From: Cyclobacteriaceae bacterium
GTDB taxonomy: Bacteria; Bacteroidota; Bacteroidia; Cytophagales; Cyclobacteriaceae
Direction: 5' to 3'
NCBI GenBank assembly: GCA_028278225.1
Contig: JANQEU010000072.1
Coordinates: forward strand, 33,206 to 97,205
DNA: 64,000 nucleotides
A program made the translations under genes and the position numbers. Shown here piece after piece: positions 61,152 through 64,000 of this stretch (positions are counted from its first letter, which is position 1; each line of letters begins with the position of its first letter). Below the pieces are notes generated by a model. It was not told the DNA's origin. It worked only from the letters and a program-made list of their open reading frames with translations, and did not search any database.

Positions 61152-63755
61152 ATGACAGGAACAACCTCTGCCCCGATTGCCGAAGTGGGCGAACAAATTG
61201 ACCTTAAGACAGAAAAGAACGGAACGACCAATTACTCCTATAAGGAGGTTTTGAGCTCATGTCTTGAATATTTTCATGGCGATGAACTTGCAGCTACTAC
61301 CTGGATTACAAAGTATGCCCTGAAAACCAAAAAAGGTGATCTGCTGGAGAAAACACCTGATGAAATGCATCATCGTATGGCCAGGGAATTCGCAAGAATT
61401 GAAACCAAATACCAAAAGCGGCGCAGCCGGAAAAACCTTGAAAACCTTTCGGACTACGGAAAAAAAAGAACACGGCTGAGCGAAGAGGATATCTACCGGT
61501 TAATGAAGGATTTCAAGTATGTGATCCCACAGGGAAGCATCATGTCCGGACTCGGAAATCCCCACATGCTGACGTCACTTTCAAATTGCGTGGTCATGCC
61601 TGAGATCCATGATTCCTACGGCGGAATTTTATACACCGACCAGCAGCTCGTCCAACTGTTCAAACGCAGATGCGGTGTGGGCATCGACCTTTCAGGGATA
61701 CGTCCCGCAGGAAGCGCGGTAACCAACTCCGCCGGCACTACTTCCGGAGCAGCTTCCTACATGGAGCGTTTTTCAAATACAACAAGGGAAGTAGCCCAAA
61801 ATGGCAGACGGGGAGCGCTGATGATGACCATGGATGTTGCTCATCCGGATATCGAAACATTCATTACAATGAAGCAGGATCTGTCCAAGGTGACGGGTGC
61901 GAATGTTTCGGTAAGGATCTCCGATGAATTCATGCGGGCAGTGCAAAACGATGAAGAATTTACATTAAGATGGCCGATTGAAGCCAAAGACCCGGAAGTC
62001 ACGAAAGACATACGGGCGAAAGACCTTTGGGAGACCATAATTAAATGTGCCCACAATACAGCGGAACCGGGGATCATATTCTGGGACAGGCAACACTACT
62101 ATTCGACTTCGTCCGTCTATCCGGGTTATAAAAATGTTTCCACCAATCCCTGCTCCGAAATTGCGATGCAGGGTGGTGACAGTTGCCGGTTGATTGCCGT
62201 TAACCTGTACAACTTCGTGGACAACCCTTTCACTAAAAATGCTTCTTTCAACTTCTCAAAATTCTACAAGGTCATTTACGAAACGCAGCGCCTAATGGAT
62301 GACCTCGTTGACCTTGAGCTTGAGGCAGTTGAAAAGATCATCAGCAAGATCGAAAATGATCCTGAGCCCGGGCACATCAAGCAGAATGAGCTTGAAACAT
62401 GGAAACTGCTTCACAGTACGGGTGAAAAAGGCCGGAGAACGGGAATGGGTTTTACCGCCCTAGCGGATTGCATGGCCGCGTTGGGATATAAGTTTGATTC
62501 CGATGATTCCATACATGAGATAAGCCGGATCATGAAAGAAAAATGCCGGGCGGAGTTTGACAGCTCCATAGACCTGGCGGTTGAACGCGGCAAGTTTGAA
62601 GCATTTGACCCGGGGATAGAAGAATCCTCCGCATTTATTCAAATGCTAAAGGGTGAGTTACCCGAGATCTATGACCGAATGATGAAACATGGCCGTCGCA
62701 ATATTTCAATCAGTACCGTAGCTCCCACAGGCACACTTAGCATGCTTGCCCAGACCTCTTCAGGGATCGAGCCTGTCTTTTTGCTTTCCTACAAAAGACG
62801 AAGGAAAGTCAATGCCAATGACAAAAACGCCAAGGTGGATTTTGTGGATGAATTAGGTGACAGCTGGGAAGAATTCAATGTCTACCATACAAAATTGAAT
62901 GAATGGATGCAGACGACCAAGAATACGGACATCACACAAAGTCCCTATTTTGAGTCTACAGCCCCTGAGATAGACTGGCACAAGCGCATCAAGATCCAGT
63001 CGGTAGTTCAGAAATATGTCACGCATTCGATCAGCTCCACCATCAATTTACCGAATGATGTGGAAGTGGATAAGGTGGCGGATATTTATGTAGAGGCCTG
63101 GCGACAGGGACTGAAAGGTATCACGGTATACCGGGATGGTTCCAGGAGCGGTGTTCTGGTGGCTGATGATGAAGGTAAAGCGTGCATCTCCAATGATATC
63201 GTGGAAACCGCGCCGCCTAAACGTCCGAAGAAACTGGAAGCTGAGATCATCAGGTTCCAGAATGAACATGAAAAGTGGATCGCCGTTGTGGGGATACTGA
63301 ACGATAAGCCTTACGAGATCTTTACAGGGAAAGCGGAAGACGCTTTCATATTGCCTTCATACGTAGATAAGGGCTGGGTCATAAAGAACAAAAACTCGCA
63401 AAATCGTAACCGGTATGATTTCCAGTATACGGACAGAGACGGTTTCAAAGTTACCATCGAGGGACTTTCAAGATCCTTTAACAAAGAATTCTGGAATTAT
63501 GCCAAGCTGATCTCCGGTGTATTGAGGCACGGAATGCCCATCCAGTTTGTGGTGGATCTTGTCGACAACCTGAATCTGTATGATGTCAGCATCAATACCT
63601 GGAAGAACGGTGTCGCCAGGTCATTGAAGCGGTTCATTCCTGATGGTACCAGGCTCAAAGGGCATGCATGTCCGGACTGTGGCGATCCTGACGGATTGAT
63701 CTACGAAGAAGGATGCATTAAATGTAAGAGCTGCGGACATACGAAGTGCGGGTAG
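61152..63755 (+). CDS. nrdJ: Adenosylcobalamin-dependent (class II) ribonucleotide reductase
   Basis: 867 residues. It makes deoxyribonucleotides from ribonucleotides using a cobalamin radical and needs no oxygen. Visible: LSNCVVMPEIHDSYGG (first redox Cys), RCGVGIDLSGIRPAGS, NGRRGALMMTMDVAHPDI, NPCSEIAMQGGDSCRLIAVNL (catalytic Cys/Glu and second Cys region), TGTLSMLAQTSSGIEPVF, and a C-terminal zinc-ribbon/redox tail CPDCGDPDGL...CKSCGHTKCG. The extra ~130-residue region before the tail is typical of this branch. No B12 riboswitch was recognised upstream. A strong terminator follows. Confidence 0.95.
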   Translation: MTGTTSAPIAEVGEQIDLKTEKNGTTNYSYKEVLSSCLEYFHGDELAATTWITKYALKTKKGDLLEKTPDEMHHRMAREFARIETKYQKRRSRKNLENLSDYGKKRTRLSEEDIYRLMKDFKYVIPQGSIMSGLGNPHMLTSLSNCVVMPEIHDSYGGILYTDQQLVQLFKRRCGVGIDLSGIRPAGSAVTNSAGTTSGAASYMERFSNTTREVAQNGRRGALMMTMDVAHPDIETFITMKQDLSKVTGANVSVRISDEFMRAVQNDEEFTLRWPIEAKDPEVTKDIRAKDLWETIIKCAHNTAEPGIIFWDRQHYYSTSSVYPGYKNVSTNPCSEIAMQGGDSCRLIAVNLYNFVDNPFTKNASFNFSKFYKVIYETQRLMDDLVDLELEAVEKIISKIENDPEPGHIKQNELETWKLLHSTGEKGRRTGMGFTALADCMAALGYKFDSDDSIHEISRIMKEKCRAEFDSSIDLAVERGKFEAFDPGIEESSAFIQMLKGELPEIYDRMMKHGRRNISISTVAPTGTLSMLAQTSSGIEPVFLLSYKRRRKVNANDKNAKVDFVDELGDSWEEFNVYHTKLNEWMQTTKNTDITQSPYFESTAPEIDWHKRIKIQSVVQKYVTHSISSTINLPNDVEVDKVADIYVEAWRQGLKGITVYRDGSRSGVLVADDEGKACISNDIVETAPPKRPKKLEAEIIRFQNEHEKWIAVVGILNDKPYEIFTGKAEDAFILPSYVDKGWVIKNKNSQNRNRYDFQYTDRDGFKVTIEGLSRSFNKEFWNYAKLISGVLRHGMPIQFVVDLVDNLNLYDVSINTWKNGVARSLKRFIPDGTRLKGHACPDCGDPDGLIYEEGCIKCKSCGHTKCG

Positions 63756-63809
63756 TTTGTGAGATTGCTGAAATTTTTGCCCTTGCGCACTAAATATTAG
63801 CTAAAAATT

Positions 63810-63843
63810 CTGCGAGGATGAACATCCTTGCAGGATTCTTTTT
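63810..63843 (+). terminator. Rho-independent terminator after nrdJ
   Basis: CTGCGAGGATG and CATCCTTGCAG form an 11-bp stem (one G-U) with a tight loop, followed by a T-rich GATTCTTTTT tail. Confidence 0.8.
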
Positions 63844-63900
63844 CACTGTTCTTATCCCGAAACTCAGGTTAAGCCTACTTTATCACATTTGCGGATCAAC

Positions 63901-63990
63901 CTCAGGTTGACTGAAGCCTCCTTCCCTTTAGGGAATTAAAGGGTGAAAAGGAGGCGCTGACGGAGTAAACTTAACCGAGGCTCGTGTCTC
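63901..63990. repeat. Palindromic repeat at the window end
   Basis: GCCTCCTT-CCCTTTA and TAAAGGG-tga-AAAGGAGGC form a long hairpin (63916-63955). Outer CCTCAGGTT and AACCGAGG arms are roughly complementary. A dispersed Bacteroidota-type repeat is likely; the full extent may continue beyond the window. Confidence 0.5.
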
Positions 63991-64000
63991 CACAAACGAG

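Overview
The window reads as a chromosomal segment of a gliding-type member of the Bacteroidota, most likely order Cytophagales. Evidence: a C-terminal type IX secretion (T9SS) sorting domain, FtsX-like permeases starting with the MLKNFLHVAVRNL-type signature, an SpvB/Rhs giant protein, SiaC (DUF1987) and LA_2272-like surface-repeat proteins, and promoter-like TAnnTTTG boxes. There are no flagellar genes and no rRNA or canonical tRNA genes. Genus cannot be fixed from sequence alone.

Layout. 1-1.4 kb: an NSS/SNF sodium symporter (cut by the window edge) directly behind a DeoD-type purine nucleoside phosphorylase. 1.6-17.2 kb: a long minus-strand chemosensory locus in the order CheW, MCP, ParA-like ATPase, CheW, CheB, CheA, CheR, CheY, CheC-like, CheY, NIT-HAMP-PAS-HPt CheA-like kinase, CheY, CheX, then a SpoIIE-type PP2C phosphatase and a SiaC-like protein. 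17.8-21.3 kb: an XRE regulator convergent with a small lipoprotein/TPR lipoprotein pair, and a histidine kinase; these carry a shared palindromic intergenic motif. 21.6-24.2 kb: a visibly AT-rich patch (methyltransferase, serine hydrolase, tRNA-like structured element). 24.2-31.4 kb: outer-membrane/surface-repeat protein, FtsX-like permease, a MITE-like element, an M57-type metalloprotease lipoprotein, and an HNH-domain protein.

31.5-42.4 kb is the most unusual part: a four-gene, same-strand, tightly packed cluster of a secreted ~2040-aa SpvB/VCBS/Rhs protein, a BACON/cadherin-like protein with a T9SS sorting tail, a 905-aa secreted coiled-coil protein with a Gly-rich hydrophobic segment, and a membrane-anchored protein whose ectodomain resembles a phage tail-fibre tip (HxH motifs). 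I read this as a candidate undescribed surface apparatus or toxin-like complex; that is inference.

42.9-49.8 kb: a second FtsX-like permease, yaaA, a GIY-YIG gene boxed in by inverted repeats with a decayed second copy, a Cys/Met-metabolism PLP enzyme divergent from an Lrp/AsnC regulator, and a response regulator. 49.9-54.9 kb: acyl-CoA dehydrogenase with EtfAB and a small helical protein, then a uridine-phosphorylase-like gene. 55.2-64 kb: group II PLP decarboxylase, DoxX, QueD, a secreted unknown protein, di-iron RIC repair protein, CoA-transferase family III, and B12-dependent ribonucleotide reductase with a clear terminator.

Together the genes suggest an aerobic or facultative surface-living heterotroph with an elaborate non-flagellar chemosensory array (possibly partitioned by a ParA-type ATPase), and some genes preceded by FNR-like dyads that may respond to oxygen or nitrosative stress.
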